A stretch of DNA of 64,000 bases from Tubiluchus corallicola (GCA_030141605.1 JAQGDQ010000246.1:270494-334493); one strand, 5' to 3'; shown: positions 39,501 through 51,503, numbered from the stretch's first letter. The notes: generated by a model not told the origin, from the sequence alone. Numbers and translations: made by a program.

Positions 39501-42500
39501 CAGTCTAACTATAACAATCTCAGGGACATGCAAACTAACTGGTAAAAAATTGACAAGCTTATTAAAAATAATCAATGAAAAACCTAATCTGTCAGCATTA
39601 CCGCTTTGTTTTTAATGGGAAATTAACAGATCTAATAAACAATTTTAAAATTTAACTGTGAACTGTTTCCTCCCATAACCTAATTGTTAATCATCCCACA
39701 TACATTCGCCTATTATATATTAAAAAAAGCTTAATTTTGCCTTTTGCTATCAAGCAATTTATAAACATACATAGAATTCTTATGTTATGCCTGAATAAAA
39801 TGTAAATTATGAATATTTAGAAATAGTATAATCTGTATTACTCGGGTTAACCTCTGCCTGAGTCACTGATAATCAACGGCAGAGTAAATCGAAATAGACA
39901 CATGTTAACACATATTCATCTGCCCCCAATGCTTCGATCACAAAGACAAGATTTATTTATCATTGCTCATTTAACAGACAACATTAGCACTAACTGGCTA
40001 TTCAGTGATTTACACTTACAACAATACAGGTAAGGACGCAATACACAAATAACGAAAAACACGTAGGGTATCTGACCTGGCATTGGCAGCGGCTAGTCTT
40101 GAACTCAAGACTGCGTACTTGCAGTCTGAAATCTAAACCACTCGGCCACCCAACCCAGGCACTAACATGCGACTAATTTATTCTGGTAGGTGTACTTCAC
40201 TAACAAAGTTGGATAAATTAATGTAGAAGATAAGAAGAAATGACACACTGGTTTTCTAGACTTTTGCTAACATATTGTAAAGGCTTTTACTATTGCCTAT
40301 TCTGCCATTTTTGTCTAGATTTTACACACATAAGCTGACATGACAAATATAAAAAGCATCAGTGTTAATTCTGCTGGAAATCTGTTACATTCATACTGAA
40401 TAAAATTGCCGATTATAACAAATAATGGTTATTTAAAGGAAAGGCACAGCCTTCTAGGAAATTAGGCTTATTTCAATGTTTGGGAAAATGTTAGGATGAT
40501 TTAGTAATAAAAGTGCAATAAGCACCTAATGTAATGTGTAAAATCACTTTAAAGTCGCAATCATTTTATGCTTGGGCACTCCAATTTTGAACACCCAGTC
40601 TTCCACCAACGACATTGTTCATTGACTGAAGAAAAGCAGCATGCTGTCATTTTCGCCAAAAGCATAGTAAGTTATTATAAAAAAATCGGCTAGCTAATTT
40701 TGAGATATTTTTGTACAATGATGGTATGCTGTTAAAGTTTGACAAGTTTAAGCAGCGCCCATTTACAAAAACCACAGTGCATTTACGGAAAGTCACGAAG
40801 TCCACAACAGTTACACCATATTTATGAAGTGAATGGCGGCTAACGTCATGCCTGAGAATTTCCATTTAGTAGTAATATAGATTAGCTTTATGCTTTACAG
40901 ACAATTTTTTGCAAATTTCTTTGTTATATTTTTCAAGTTCAAATGATAACAGTAAAATCAACCTAACATGCCAAGTGACTTGTTCCGTCCTTTAATTTCT
41001 GCTTATATATACAAGCCAAACTGCATATTTAAATCATGCAATGGAAAATTAACATATAGCATACAATACTGCACAGATAATTTGCAATACAGTCACTTCC
41101 CAATTGGGATTACCCTGCATATAAATTTCTTTGCACTATACAGTTAGACAAACGAACAAGTATCTTAAGATGCAAAATTCTCAACACCCTTTGTTCCGGA
41201 TGATGGAGGCGAAAATAGGTTTATGCATATAACACTTAATCAAATACTTACCAATTTTGATATTGACCAGTCTTTGTTTGTACTATAACGTAAAAAATAA
41301 ATATTAGGTCAATGTTAAATTTAAAGGGGAAGAAAAGACAATGTCAAATTACGGTTAAAATCCATTCAAAGTTATATTACTTAGCATTATGCTTACCTAT
41401 TTGAAGAACTTATGTAATTGTAAAAGAAAATTTTTTAATATTAATAATTTAAAATGTTCATGCCAAATGGTAAAACAGTGCTGCTTCGTCATCCCAGTGT
41501 GTATCACTGACTCATCAAAAAGCACATTATTGGTCTTATTGATAATATAAAGTGATTTAAATCTTCGCTCAGTTAGCCTCGGATTAATCCTTTGTCCTCG
41601 GATTGCTCTGATTATCTCTCCAAACTTTAAGCAATGTTACCAAAACTTGTTTCAATTGACTTACCATTAAAATGGATACACCTAACGGTTATCATGGGAG
41701 TTATTTTTACAAATTTTATACAGTGTTACTGCTAATGCAAGTCCTGTATGCAATAAGTCAGCATGCAAGTGATATAAAATTTCAAGACTAATTTTTAAGC
41801 TTTATTTATGAAGAGTGTTTTTTGCACTTTAAGTAAATGTTTATTATATAGTTGGCATGCTACAAAGCAGGACCAACTTAATCCAGATAGTTGTGGAAAT
41901 AAATAGATCCTAACTGTTGATAAGAACTAAGCTAGGACTCCAAGTGCACGTAGTGCATGATCATAATCCATAATAAATGCGTGATGTGCAACGTTTCTAT
42001 GTGTCTGTGAACGGCACGCATATTGGCAAAGCTCACAGTGCTCTTTCCACCATTTTTGGTTGCTTGTTTGTGAAAAATGAAAATAATAATTTTTCAGCAT
42101 GTCTCTGCCAGAATTTCAGCTGTAGCATTACATTCTCCTATAAGAAAATTGGAAGTAATTTTTGAAAGGCATATCTCTGCTGAAATTTCAGTGGTGGCAT
42201 TATATTCTCCTATAAGAATGCAAAGGAAGTGTAGGTTTTGTCGGGTGTACAATATTTTGCTATGGAGAGAACAATACGGCACACATCATCATTTAGTGAA
42301 AGAACTGCATGTAGACGCATAACACACAATTATGGAGTAAACCTGTAATAATCAAATTTCTGAAAGAAACTTAACTGAAAGCAAAGAAATGCAAAAAAAC
42401 GTTGGTACTCAGTCCAATCTAAACCTGAACCATTGATTACAAATCTATACCTGAATTAGACCACACAGCCTCTTATAATCATGGCAGGTCTTAATTCAAT

Positions 42501-45500
42501 CTCCTTTCCTTCCATTAACTTTGATTTAAGAAATTCCATTATCAGCCAGTGTACTTGAAATTAAGACCATAAATAATTAACAGAAAATACACAACAAGTA
42601 GCAAACTATAGCTTATATGTTACAAATAGAGCTGTTCAGAATCGAGACTGCTGTGGTCCCAATCTCCAAACCTCAATACCAAACTTTTTTCAAATCCCGA
42701 ACTCCATTCATGAACACCAGTGCTGTTCCGGCACAACCCCGACCCTGAGGTTTACAAGTTTATAATAAGTGAAAAAAATGCTTACTTCAGGTTTTTGAGA
42801 CTTATGATGAAAAATGAAGCACCTACCAATGTCGTGATAATTATTTTTGTAGCTATTTTAATAACTATCGCTGCATTGCATGATTGCCAAGATACAGTTC
42901 TTTTTTAAAATGTCCTGTAGACAATTTAGAGTAAATACATAATATACTATATCGTGTTGCTGTTTACAAATCTACATCTATAACCATATACATGTATAGC
43001 TTTTATATGTACAGTACATCAAAATAAACAATATTATTTTCCAAATACACGCTTCTGGTGCTGTAAGTGAATGGCTTATTGAACTGCTTATGAAGCGACA
43101 TGTAAGAAACCTAATTTGTAAACGTTTTAAACTTTTGAAGTATTTTTCCTGTCCAAAAAACTAATGCTTCCTAGTCAATAATAACTCAGTATGCATATGC
43201 ATAATACTTTCTAACAACAATTATTTTAACTTCTTAGCAAAGGGATTATCATTTACTTAGTAAAATAAAATAAGCCTAGATGCTGCTTTTTTCTTAAACC
43301 CCAAACCCCCTTCCCGAACATTCAGTCCCATTTGCAAACCTTGCATCCTGATCCAACTCTGAACTTTAAAAGTTTATAACCTTTCAAAAAACAACGTTTA
43401 CTTCAGGTTTATGATGCATGCAGAAAACTATGTCAAGTTACTCATTGCTTAAACTTCGTGATAAAATATTTTATACTGAGATTTTATTAACGACAGTTGC
43501 AACATGTGATTATCAACTGCAGTTTAATATAAAATGCCTTGAAAGTCTTAGCACGGTTATCTTTTTACTCTACATACAGAGAGAGCACATTCAGGCAGCT
43601 TGTAAGAGTGATTAAGTTATTCTGGTGGTGTGTGATTTGCTCACAATGTTGGAACAATTAACGAAAAACATATAAAAACCAGAGACCCTCTTCAATTCAA
43701 AGCAAAGAGATTACCATTATATTTACCTAGCATAGTGAAGTATGCAGACTTAGCACAAGTTTTGATTTTTGCAGAAACCAAGGGTAAATGAGGGAATACA
43801 TTTATTGTCCGCCTTCACCATAAATATGTATTTTGAATGATGTCATGTTTTTTAACTATGTTGTATATATGTACCATATCAGTACCAAATAAATAATAAA
43901 CAGACTGCTACTACTCAACAGCAAAAAACTGTTTTATCATTCATTAAATGACAGGGTAATTAATGTATTTAACCCTAGCATACTGCCAGACAGTGTGTGT
44001 GGGTGGAATCTGCTCACAGTTTAGACTAGATTTTTTCGTGTAGGATTCTAGGCATCTATAATTAAAGGTTGACTGAACTAATTTTGCTGTAATTTTCTTA
44101 TTTCAATTTATTAATGATTATGTATAAAGGTTTTCGGTGTCAGGAACCCAGATCTTGAACCTTTGGCCCCGACCTCGAAAATCCCAACCTCGAACTCGAA
44201 CCTTTAACAGCTCTAGTGACTATCACGTCACACTTATCAAAATGTAATAGGTTAGAGCAAAAATTGTAGAAGTGGGGGAGAGAATCGAGAAATTTCTTAT
44301 AATATCTCATTTACTAATAATTATACTAGTGGTGAGAACCCCGATCCCAAACTTCTGGTCACGACACTAACCCTGATCGTAACCACTTCCCCCCAAACCA
44401 TGAAGAATCCCGATCTTCAACTTAATTAGCATCTCGAACCCCCCGATCTTGATCTTGTGCCGAACCACTAACACCCCCTAGATAAAAATAAAGCTGTAAG
44501 AAAAAACAGATATTTTTGCTACTGGGGCAATGTATATAATATAGTTTTAGTACAAAATACCTTGCAACAACCAAGTACCATGCATATTGACCACGATGTT
44601 CAGAAACTATAATGTATCTGGGTGTGTCTGTATCATTTGTTAGAACATTTCTAACAGCGAATTTGTATTGGCCATGGGATGGACATATTGCTTTTGTGAC
44701 ATATGCTCTGAAACATAAAATAAGATCATCATCTTTGCTGTATTTAATTTTTATGCATTCATCTCTATTTGGCTGTGGCTAATCTTCAGAGTTCCTGCTT
44801 TAAAAAGCATTCATGCTTTACAAATTTACCAAGTAACATGAGCGTAAGCTGTGGATGCTGTTACAATAAGCCTTGCACTTGTAGCTGTTTAGCAACTTTA
44901 AAAGCTCTTTACCAGGGTCAGCTTCCACTCACAATTTTATTAGCCAATATTTTAGCCACAGCCAATTTTTTTAGCCAGATTTGTACGAGATACAGTATAT
45001 TGAAAGCAGGTCAAGGATTAAAGAATTCATTCACCAAGAATACAAACATCGGCAGTGCACACCAAGTCTCGCCTACGTGGCCCCGTCTCACAAACTCTTG
45101 TTCAGCAACAACCACTACACAATAAAATCTATAGATAAACCAAAAAACACGAAGAGTGCATGCACGTTTGATGGCAATTCGTCAGTTATTCCAAAAAATG
45201 AGTCACTGTTGTGTATCTATCAAATTATAAGCAGCTGTCAAGCAAAATGACACAAAAGAAACAGATATGGACATTATATTAAGATTTTGTGTGAAAGATT
45301 AAATGTTGTTATACCCTCTGACTAAAATGTTGGGTGTTAAAAAAATGTCAATTCCCATACAAGCTTGCTGTGAAATGGTGTTTTTGTAATTAAAATGCAA
45401 TAAAATTAGTTGGCAGTGCCCAAGTATAAAATTTACACATTATCAGTCTAAAAGGCTGATGTAGATGCAAATGACATAATTACTCCAGATAAACTTTGTG

Positions 45501-47590
45501 AATAATAATTAAGAGGTCTGCCAAATAAAAAATACTGGACATTTATCCTTAACAAGCTTTCCTTTACTTTCATGCGAAAGAGCAGCATTTGGTGAACTGT
45601 TGTAACAGCATGAAATCTTAAATTAAGACAGTTTTCTGCTAATTTAAAATGGTTCAGCTCATGTTATCTCCCAAGCTGGGAAAGATTCGATCCAGCTGTA
45701 GTTTTGTCAAGGTTTTTTTGGCCTGGAAAGACTGATAAATCTAACTCTTTCTAGCCTTTAAAGTCACTATACATCTGCACCACTATTACCTAAGCACAAT
45801 GTTTCACCATATAATGACTCTGTTCACCATTTCACCTTTCACCATTTACTGCCAAACAAACTTTCATTGCAGAAATAATGTATAGCTGTAAAAATAAAAA
45901 TGATGATAATAGTAATACTTGACTTTAACATTTGCAGTATATTTCAATACATTTTCCACGCCTGCTTGAGCGTAGCTTTTGTTGCATAAGGAGCCGGTCA
46001 GATGAGAACACAAAAGATGCGCAGATTGGTCATCGCGAGGTGGACCCCTGCTGGTTGACTGATGTGTGCCGATGTGTGACTTTTTGGTCAATCTTTAGTT
46101 TTGGATGAAAGGTTACATAAGGCACGCAGGTCTTGCTTTACCCACAATAACTTAAGTATCCTGGCAAGTGGTTCAACAAATTTATGTAGACATTTTTTAA
46201 GAAGGATAAATATTAGTAAAGTAGAAAACAAAATTCAAAAGTAGAATATCTCACCTATAGTAAAGGCCAAATCTAATGTTTGTTAATTTATGCAAATTAT
46301 GCTACTTTATTACTAAAATCAGTAACAAATAAAACTTACGTTGGATCATCTATGTGACATGATTCAGGAATTTCCCACTTGATCGAATCTGAATCATTGA
46401 AAGGGAAATATTCTAGGTTAATCCATTCCGTAGTGGAAAAATAATTCTCTGTTCCTGGACTTCCTCTGTATCTACAAAAAATATTTTTAAATGCTGTATT
46501 GTATACAGTTTTTATTATTCACATATAAATTTCAAATTAATTTAGGTTTTAGGCTGAAGTCATTTTTTTCATAAAGGAAACGTAATTTTTAATGATTTTA
46601 CTGTACATAGTTTCTACTGTTTGTATGTAATCTTATACTAGCTTAGGCCTTAGGCTAAGCAGTAATTGGGTGATAATATAAAGTCAATCATGAGCTAACA
46701 GCTCATGTTATCCATGTAAATGATCGACTTTAAATAAAGTTATTCTTATCTTAGCAGCAGTATCAGCTCAATAGTTTTTATTGCGAGCACAAGACTAGAT
46801 AAAGAACTTCTAGGGCAAAATGAAAAATGAGTACATATAGACAGTATGTAGTATTAACATAAATGGGTGCACAAGTAATCCAAACCATTAAAAGTGTAAA
46901 CCAAACTAAAATGAATGAGGATTATGGCCTCACTTGGTAAGAAGGGTGTTTGGATCTATAATTACATATTCTTCTTCAACATAGGGAAGTAAATAGCTGG
47001 AAACAGAATGGCAGATGAAACTGTTCAGAAACAGGTTTCCTCACTGTTACCAATCTATTTATTAGCCAGGTTTGGCGCTACTTAGCAATGTAACACAGAA
47101 ACTATTAAGCTGGTCAAGGTTTATACATAAATGTTTGTCCAAACAGTGTCGAAATGGCACTTGTTTTACAACTAAAATTCCAATTACATCTACAAGTATC
47201 ATTATTATGATCACTCTTTTATCTATGGTGTATGCATGGCATCATTTAAGCTTTATTTCCACATATAAAGATATAAAGTTCTACCTAGCGAGTCATTTTG
47301 AACGTTAGCCAGTTCCATTCAAAATGCAGAAAATGCATACCTACCAAGTTCAAAAAACAACTATTTTAGTATATATAGAACTGAATGGATACAGCAATGT
47401 AATATCCTGCACCATGGAGAGGTTGGTAGAGATAAAATGACAAAATTCTTGATTATAACATATAATTTATATTTAAATTAACGTTGTTGTTTTTTTAAGT
47501 ATTTCTGACAAGAAAACCAAAAAATACTTACCTCCAGGAGCATCTACCAAGCTTCATTAGAAAATAAAAAGTCAAGATAATTCTCCACAT
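21342..47590 (-). CDS. CATSPERE: CatSper auxiliary subunit epsilon-like, about 25 exons
   Basis: Minus-strand exons, 5' to 3': 47590-47532, 46996-46934, 46471-46340, 44707-44561, 41282-41252, 39305-39228, 38058-37934, 36749-36645, 35929-35866, 35686-35645, 34669-34613, 33806-33736, 32622-32506, 31516-31363, 29336-29265, 28907-28780, 28286-28116, 27750-27637, 25490-25365, 24733-24590, 24234-24182, 23564-23382, 23104-22915, 22191-22037, 21561-21342. All have GT-AG borders. Every junction is in phase except 35645/34669. The product is about 930 residues (human epsilon about 950): signal peptide, long N-glycosylated ectodomain, one membrane segment (YVIMGATVGAFILGVMLFLV) and a short basic tail. 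The strongest family match is the C-terminal third: LGCPLKAN, FVLWDVLDRSDF..NATM..VGC..EGQTW, KSCFNWAPGD, FRARIIDPNYSFC. CatSper is the alkalinisation-gated calcium channel of the sperm flagellum, and epsilon forms part of its extracellular canopy. CATSPERD is the close alternative. Confidence 0.82.
22037..23564 (-). CDS. CATSPERE: CATSPERE conserved membrane-proximal ectodomain exons
   Basis: Three exons (23564-23382, 23104-22915, 22191-22037) carry the most diagnostic residues of the delta/epsilon subunit family: paired cysteines in LGCPL, VGCIS and KSCF, the LWDVLDRSDFKYNATM stretch and the IIDPNYS boundary. They encode the folded region just outside the membrane anchor. Splice phases 1, 0 and 2 are mutually consistent. 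Confidence 0.88.
22320..22383 (+). repeat. tRNA-like relic (possible SINE)
   Basis: CCAAATGGTCTAAATGG resembles a pol III A box, and AAAGTTCGTGG 40 bases later resembles a B box region. Between them, CTCGACTG...ATTCC resembles the anticodon arm of tRNA-derived SINE heads. No stems are complete. Confidence 0.3.
27080..27561. mobile_element. Nonautonomous DNA transposon (about 480 bp) in a CATSPERE intron
   Basis: The left end reads GATGTTAACGATAACGATAATTAT. The right end, reverse-complemented, reads GATGTTAAACGTATACGATAATGAT. They form imperfect terminal inverted repeats of about 24 bp around an AT-rich interior with no ORF. The right flank gives CTGTAG before the inverted GGATGTTAA, recalling hAT-type termini. 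The target-site duplication is not clear, so the superfamily is uncertain. Confidence 0.5.
30327..30467 (-). CDS. Possible optional 141-nt CATSPERE exon
   Basis: A good acceptor (ttttctttgcag) and donor (gtaatt) bracket 141 open bases that start and end in the same phase as the flanking exons 31516-31363 and 29336-29265. Including or skipping it therefore preserves the frame. The 47 residues it would add are unusually hydrophobic (NFLVLVLKRVIKFLSALL...), odd for a soluble ectodomain, and the skipping product reads more naturally. It was left out of the main model. Confidence 0.25.
34858..34902 (-). CDS. Candidate 45-nt CATSPERE mini-exon
   Basis: A strong acceptor (gtttctgtcag) and donor (GTAAGT) flank 45 bases, open only in phase 0 (TSLAVFRFLMLPYFY). 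It joins in phase after exon 35686-35645. It does not repair the phase break with exon 34669-34613, so it may be real with another neighbour wrong, or be a chance pairing of splice sites. Confidence 0.25.
40084..40157 (-). repeat. tRNA-derived relic / SINE head with A and B boxes
   Basis: On the minus strand, TGGCCGAGTGG (40148-40138) matches the pol III A box of leucine/serine-type tRNAs and GTTCAAGAC (40104-40096) matches the B box. The 3' end CCGCTGCCA resembles a tRNA-Leu acceptor end. The acceptor stem and anticodon arm are mispaired, so it is not a functional tRNA. It lies in an intron of the CATSPERE-like gene. Confidence 0.5.
42090..42220. repeat. Diverged 62-bp tandem duplication
   Basis: 42090-42152 and 42159-42220 share the order TCTCTGC..GAATTTCAG..GTxGCATTA.ATTCTCCTATAAGAA. 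Intronic. Confidence 0.7.
42627..44215. mobile_element. Degenerate TIR element rich in CGAACC/CCCGA words
   Basis: TAGAGCTGTT (42627-42636) and AACAGCTCTA (44206-44215) are exact inverted repeats whose outer TA could be the target duplication of a mariner-like insertion. Just inside each end are C-rich strings of the type CTCGAAC/CCCGA. The interior contains two diverged direct copies of about 620-bp periodicity: TTTACAAGTTTATAA..GCTTACTTCAGGTTT near 42750-42800 recurs as TTTAAAAGTTTATAA..GTTTACTTCAGGTTT near 43365-43410. No coding capacity is seen. A further C-rich patch of the same type lies at 44335-44480. Confidence 0.45.
47532..47590 (-). CDS. CATSPERE: CATSPERE first coding exon (signal peptide)
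   Basis: ATG at 47590-47588 opens MWRIILTFYFLMKLGRCSW, a compact hydrophobic signal peptide. The donor GTAAGT follows at 47531. The exon ends two bases into a codon, matching the one-base start of exon 2 (YLLPYVEEEYVIIDPNTLLT). The match in phase and the topology needed for an extracellular subunit make this the preferred start. Upstream 5' UTR exons may exist. Confidence 0.75.
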
Positions 47591-49149
47591 TTTTGTGTGT
47601 CCTATCATAAAAGTTTAAAAGTGGAAAAGTGTTGTATTATGTAGAAGTGGAAACATGTAGCAGTGTAAAATTTGTAGTAAAAATATTTTGAATTTTTTAT
47701 TGAGTAAATATGTATTTGTATGGAATACATATACATATCTACTCAAATATATTAAATTTATTTTACTTTATTTTCCATTACAAATTACAATTGTACAAAC
47801 TGAAAGTGTAAAATGCAAAAATTACACAATAACAGGTAATAGCATAGAATATAATTTGGAATTACTTATGTTTAAGGAAATAGTTAAAGAACTTAATCCA
47901 ATTTATCAAAGAATGGAAAAAGGTAGTTGTGATATCAGTTTTCACAAGTCTGCCATATTGCATCATGATTCTATTGCAACATGTGATACTTTTTAACTAC
48001 AGGTCATAAATGTAAACTTTAGATAATTTAAATATTTGCCTAAATTTCAAAGGAGGCCAGTCTATCGTTTGTCTGAAACTATGTACAGTATATTGCAGCA
48101 TCCCTGTATCATACAGTATTATGTACAGACCATATATTCCTGTTATATAATGAGAAAGTAATTCAATTCAGTTAAATTTTATTTGCACAAACACCATTCT
48201 AATATATTAGCAGTACAATAGAAAATACAATTTATAATTATTCAGTAACATAAAGTTGACATATTCTAGTAAAGGATGACACAATATGTAAGTCTATATT
48301 ATAGTTCTAAGAAGAGAAGAACTGACGTCAAGAATATTGGTCTATCACTGTGCCTCTGCTATGACGTAAGCACGCCCAGCGGTATTCGGACAGCAACTCA
48401 CACTGGATAACAACTGTCTTTAATATACAACATGACAATTTAATGTCTAAACAGCAGACAAACTGATTGTGCTGTTTCATACGCACAAATTTGTAGTGCG
48501 GCAGTTATTTTTACACAAAATGCACACTTTAAGTAGCCAAATGGCTTTTCAATTTAAACAGAAATTAGAGAAAAAGTTTCAAAGCACTACAAAATGCAGA
48601 GACCAAGTATTATTATAAAGAAACTAAGCCAGTTAGCCTTGCTTTAAGATGTGTATAATAGCAAGAAAAATATTAAAGCCCTCTTGCCTTTGGACATACG
48701 AACATATCATGCCATATTTACTCAGTTTTTGTATTTTTCCATTTGTTAGGCTACAGAAATGGAATAAATATGATTGTTCCATTCCATAGACGACCCTTAT
48801 ATCGACTGCCTGAGTTACATAAGTCCAAAAGCATCTTTTAACCATGATTATACCAGAAAAATGTCATAAAATTAACTAATATTACATTGATATATAATAT
48901 AAATTTTGACCATGAAGATCCCATTGAAGTTTATAAAAACTGTTCAGAAAAGAACACATTTTACCTGAAAATTTCAGAAAATATTTTGCATAATCATGAC
49001 AGTTGTCATGGATTCTGGTGGATGAGTTTAGCTCTGCGGCTAGGTCTCAACTATTGCTGACCATGGCCGACTAACTTTTTTCTCTACATCCTGCGCAAAC
49101 CTATTTAGCGGTACACGCAGGCTGTTATTTTTACATGCAGGTTAACTTT
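47591..49149. other. Intergenic upstream of CATSPERE
   Basis: Should contain the CATSPERE promoter and any 5' UTR exons. I see no clear core-promoter motif or other gene. 47688-47996 is an open frame of low-complexity composition without family features. Confidence 0.35.
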
Positions 49150-49721
49150 GAACCATTTATTAACTCGGGCTTCTGATCTGAAGTTCTGAATTTCTTCTCA
49201 GCTCTGTTCAAGTAGGCCAGGGGGTCATATGGTCGGCCTAACCTTGTTAGGTTAATTTGTCCTTTTTTTAAGTTAATCAAATAGTTGTTTTTATCTAACT
49301 TGTAAAGTCACAAACTAAACTACAATGCGTGTTTTATTCATAGCAAGGTTTAATCGGTAACTCGTAGACATAAGTATTGTGCATTTCTTCCTATACTAAA
49401 TGAAACTAGACTATAATTTATTATATTTCCATTGAATCATTTACTAACTCAGGCTTCAATGATCTGAAGTTCTAAATTTCTTATCAGCTCTGTTCAGGTA
49501 GGCCATTTAGAGTTTGTGAACCTTAAAGTAGCGTCATATGGTCAGCCTAACCTCGTTAGGTTAATTTGTCAGTTATCAAAGTTTATCAAATAGTTGTTTT
49601 TATCTAACTTGTAAAGTCATAACCTAAACTATAATGCGTATTTTACTGATAGCAAGGTTTAATCAGCAACTCGCAGACATAAGCATTGCACATTTCTTCG
49701 TATACTAAATGAAACTAGACT
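49150..49721. repeat. Tandem duplication, unit about 275 bp
   Basis: Copy 1 is 49150-49413 and copy 2 is 49434-49721, aligned from GAAxCATTTAxTAACTCxGGCTTC to ATACTAAATGAAACTAGACT. They differ by scattered substitutions, and copy 2 carries an insertion near 49505-49525. Both contain GTCATATGGTC.GCCTAACCT.GTTAGGTTAA, itself a near-palindrome (CCTAAC..GTTAGG). Confidence 0.9.
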
Positions 49722-50204
49722 TTAAAGTCATCACTGAAATAAATGTTAGCAATACCAACAACAAAGAAACGAACCCCTCCTCGCAAAAACAAATTGTAAC
49801 TTTTCTTAAATCTGATTAAATACAAAATATTAAATAAAAATTATTTCTTTTCCTTCCAGATCTTTAAAAACACTATATTTTTTATGATAGAGCTATTTTT
49901 TCCAATTATTTTCTGAGGCTAGCAAAAAATTTGGTAGCAAGTTCAAAGTAGTCAATACTACAATAGTGAAAAGCACGATGATAGGCCCAAGTTATTTGGC
50001 TGAAAATCGGGGCAGCCACTATACATTATTCGTTTCTTAAACCTATGGAATTTGTTTAAATTAGAATTAGTACGAAACACAAAAAATAGTGACGTCTTGA
50101 ATCAACATAGTAATTTTTTTAGTATTACTATTACAGTAAGCCTACAATTTGCACTTTTAGAGAAGTGAACGAAATGAAATGCATTAACCTTACGTTTGAA
50201 TATC

Positions 50205-50845
50205 ATCATGATCATGTGCCTGTTATATCTATTGTAGACATTGGGCAAGCAGAAATCTAAAATAAAAGAAATTACATAATTAACTTTTTACGTTTGAACG
50301 CACGAGACCAAACTGAAGCGGCAAAAGTTTGGCGCTAGCAACATGGCAAATCTTCGATTGGATCACCAGTCACGTTAAAAGGAGTCATTATTTTGGACGA
50401 GTCACTAGTCCGTCAACAAGTTTCAAAATGTTTGTGATGGATGTTTGCAAAATTCGGACAGTATTTGATATCTGGGGCAGCATCTTCCTTGAAATATGGT
50501 TAGACTACAATATCCTCGAACACACTTACACAGTTGCTCAGCATCACCTCAAACAAGGTAGTGACAAATGAGCTACCCAAACAAACTTTGTAACCTGCTG
50601 CAGTCCGTGCAGTGTTCTGAACACAGAAAACTGATCTGAATTGACAACCTATCAACGATTTTCCTTAAAATCAAATTATAAGCAATCTAAAGTGGTGCCG
50701 GCAGCCTGACTAGCCACTGGCATGGCAGTGTCTAGTGTTTTGCTGGATTACCGCTGTATTTACCTGTCTTGAGGGTGGATTTCTTCTATTTTAGAATTTT
50801 GCTTGCCCAATGTCTACGAATGACGTAACGAGCATATGATGGTGA
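50205..50845. repeat. Inverted duplication, arms about 60 bp
   Basis: GTAGACATTGGGCAAGCA (50234-50251) is exactly complementary to TGCTTGCCCAATGTCTAC (50800-50817). The similarity extends imperfectly on both sides for about 60 bp in total (CTAAAATA.AAGAAAT inward, ATCATxxTxATG outward). The 548-bp spacer is single-copy. The interval could be a foldback transposon. Confidence 0.7.
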
Positions 50846-51503
50846 ATCTGATTTTGTTGTTTGTAGAGAACTCGAAGAACGGTAACAAAACCATTACCAA
50901 CACATTTACTTTCAACGTAAATTATTTCGACCCACAACAAAATCTTAGTCTTTTTGGCAGTCCTTTACATCAAGCAGAACATCATCGTATTTGTCCTGGA
51001 ATAGCAATACATGATTCATCTAACCGTTTTAATTATTTTAATTAACCTGGAACAGTTCTGTACATTTATATTTTGTGAAACTTGTTTTTTCCTGCCAAAC
51101 TGTACTCCTGTAAGTCTTGCAGCCTGAGGAAACCCGATTAGCATTGAATTTCATTTTTGTATGCCAGAGGCAATTATTTCAAATAAATTATGTTTATAAA
51201 AAAATCCGATATCGATTTTCCTTTAAGCTGATACAACACCGATTATTTTGAAACTAATACTGCTATTACCAACAAATGATGGGTAGACTAATCCCACTAC
51301 ACAATGACACTACTAAAATTAGCAGCGTTGGACTAGTGCCGCTACTCTGAAACTAGGTAGGCCTAGTGGTAAATGGTTGTAATATCTCTACGTCACAGCA
51401 CTAAATCACTATATTAAGTTTTACGTTCCTTATAAGTTACAGAAATTTTGAAAAATTATTTTTTAAGCAAATAAACTTGTTTGAAGCATGAACAGTAGTT
51501 TAT

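Noticed and set aside
40084-40157. Functional tRNA-Leu gene
   Set aside because: A and B boxes are present, but the acceptor stem has several mismatches and the anticodon arm cannot form a normal 5+7 structure.
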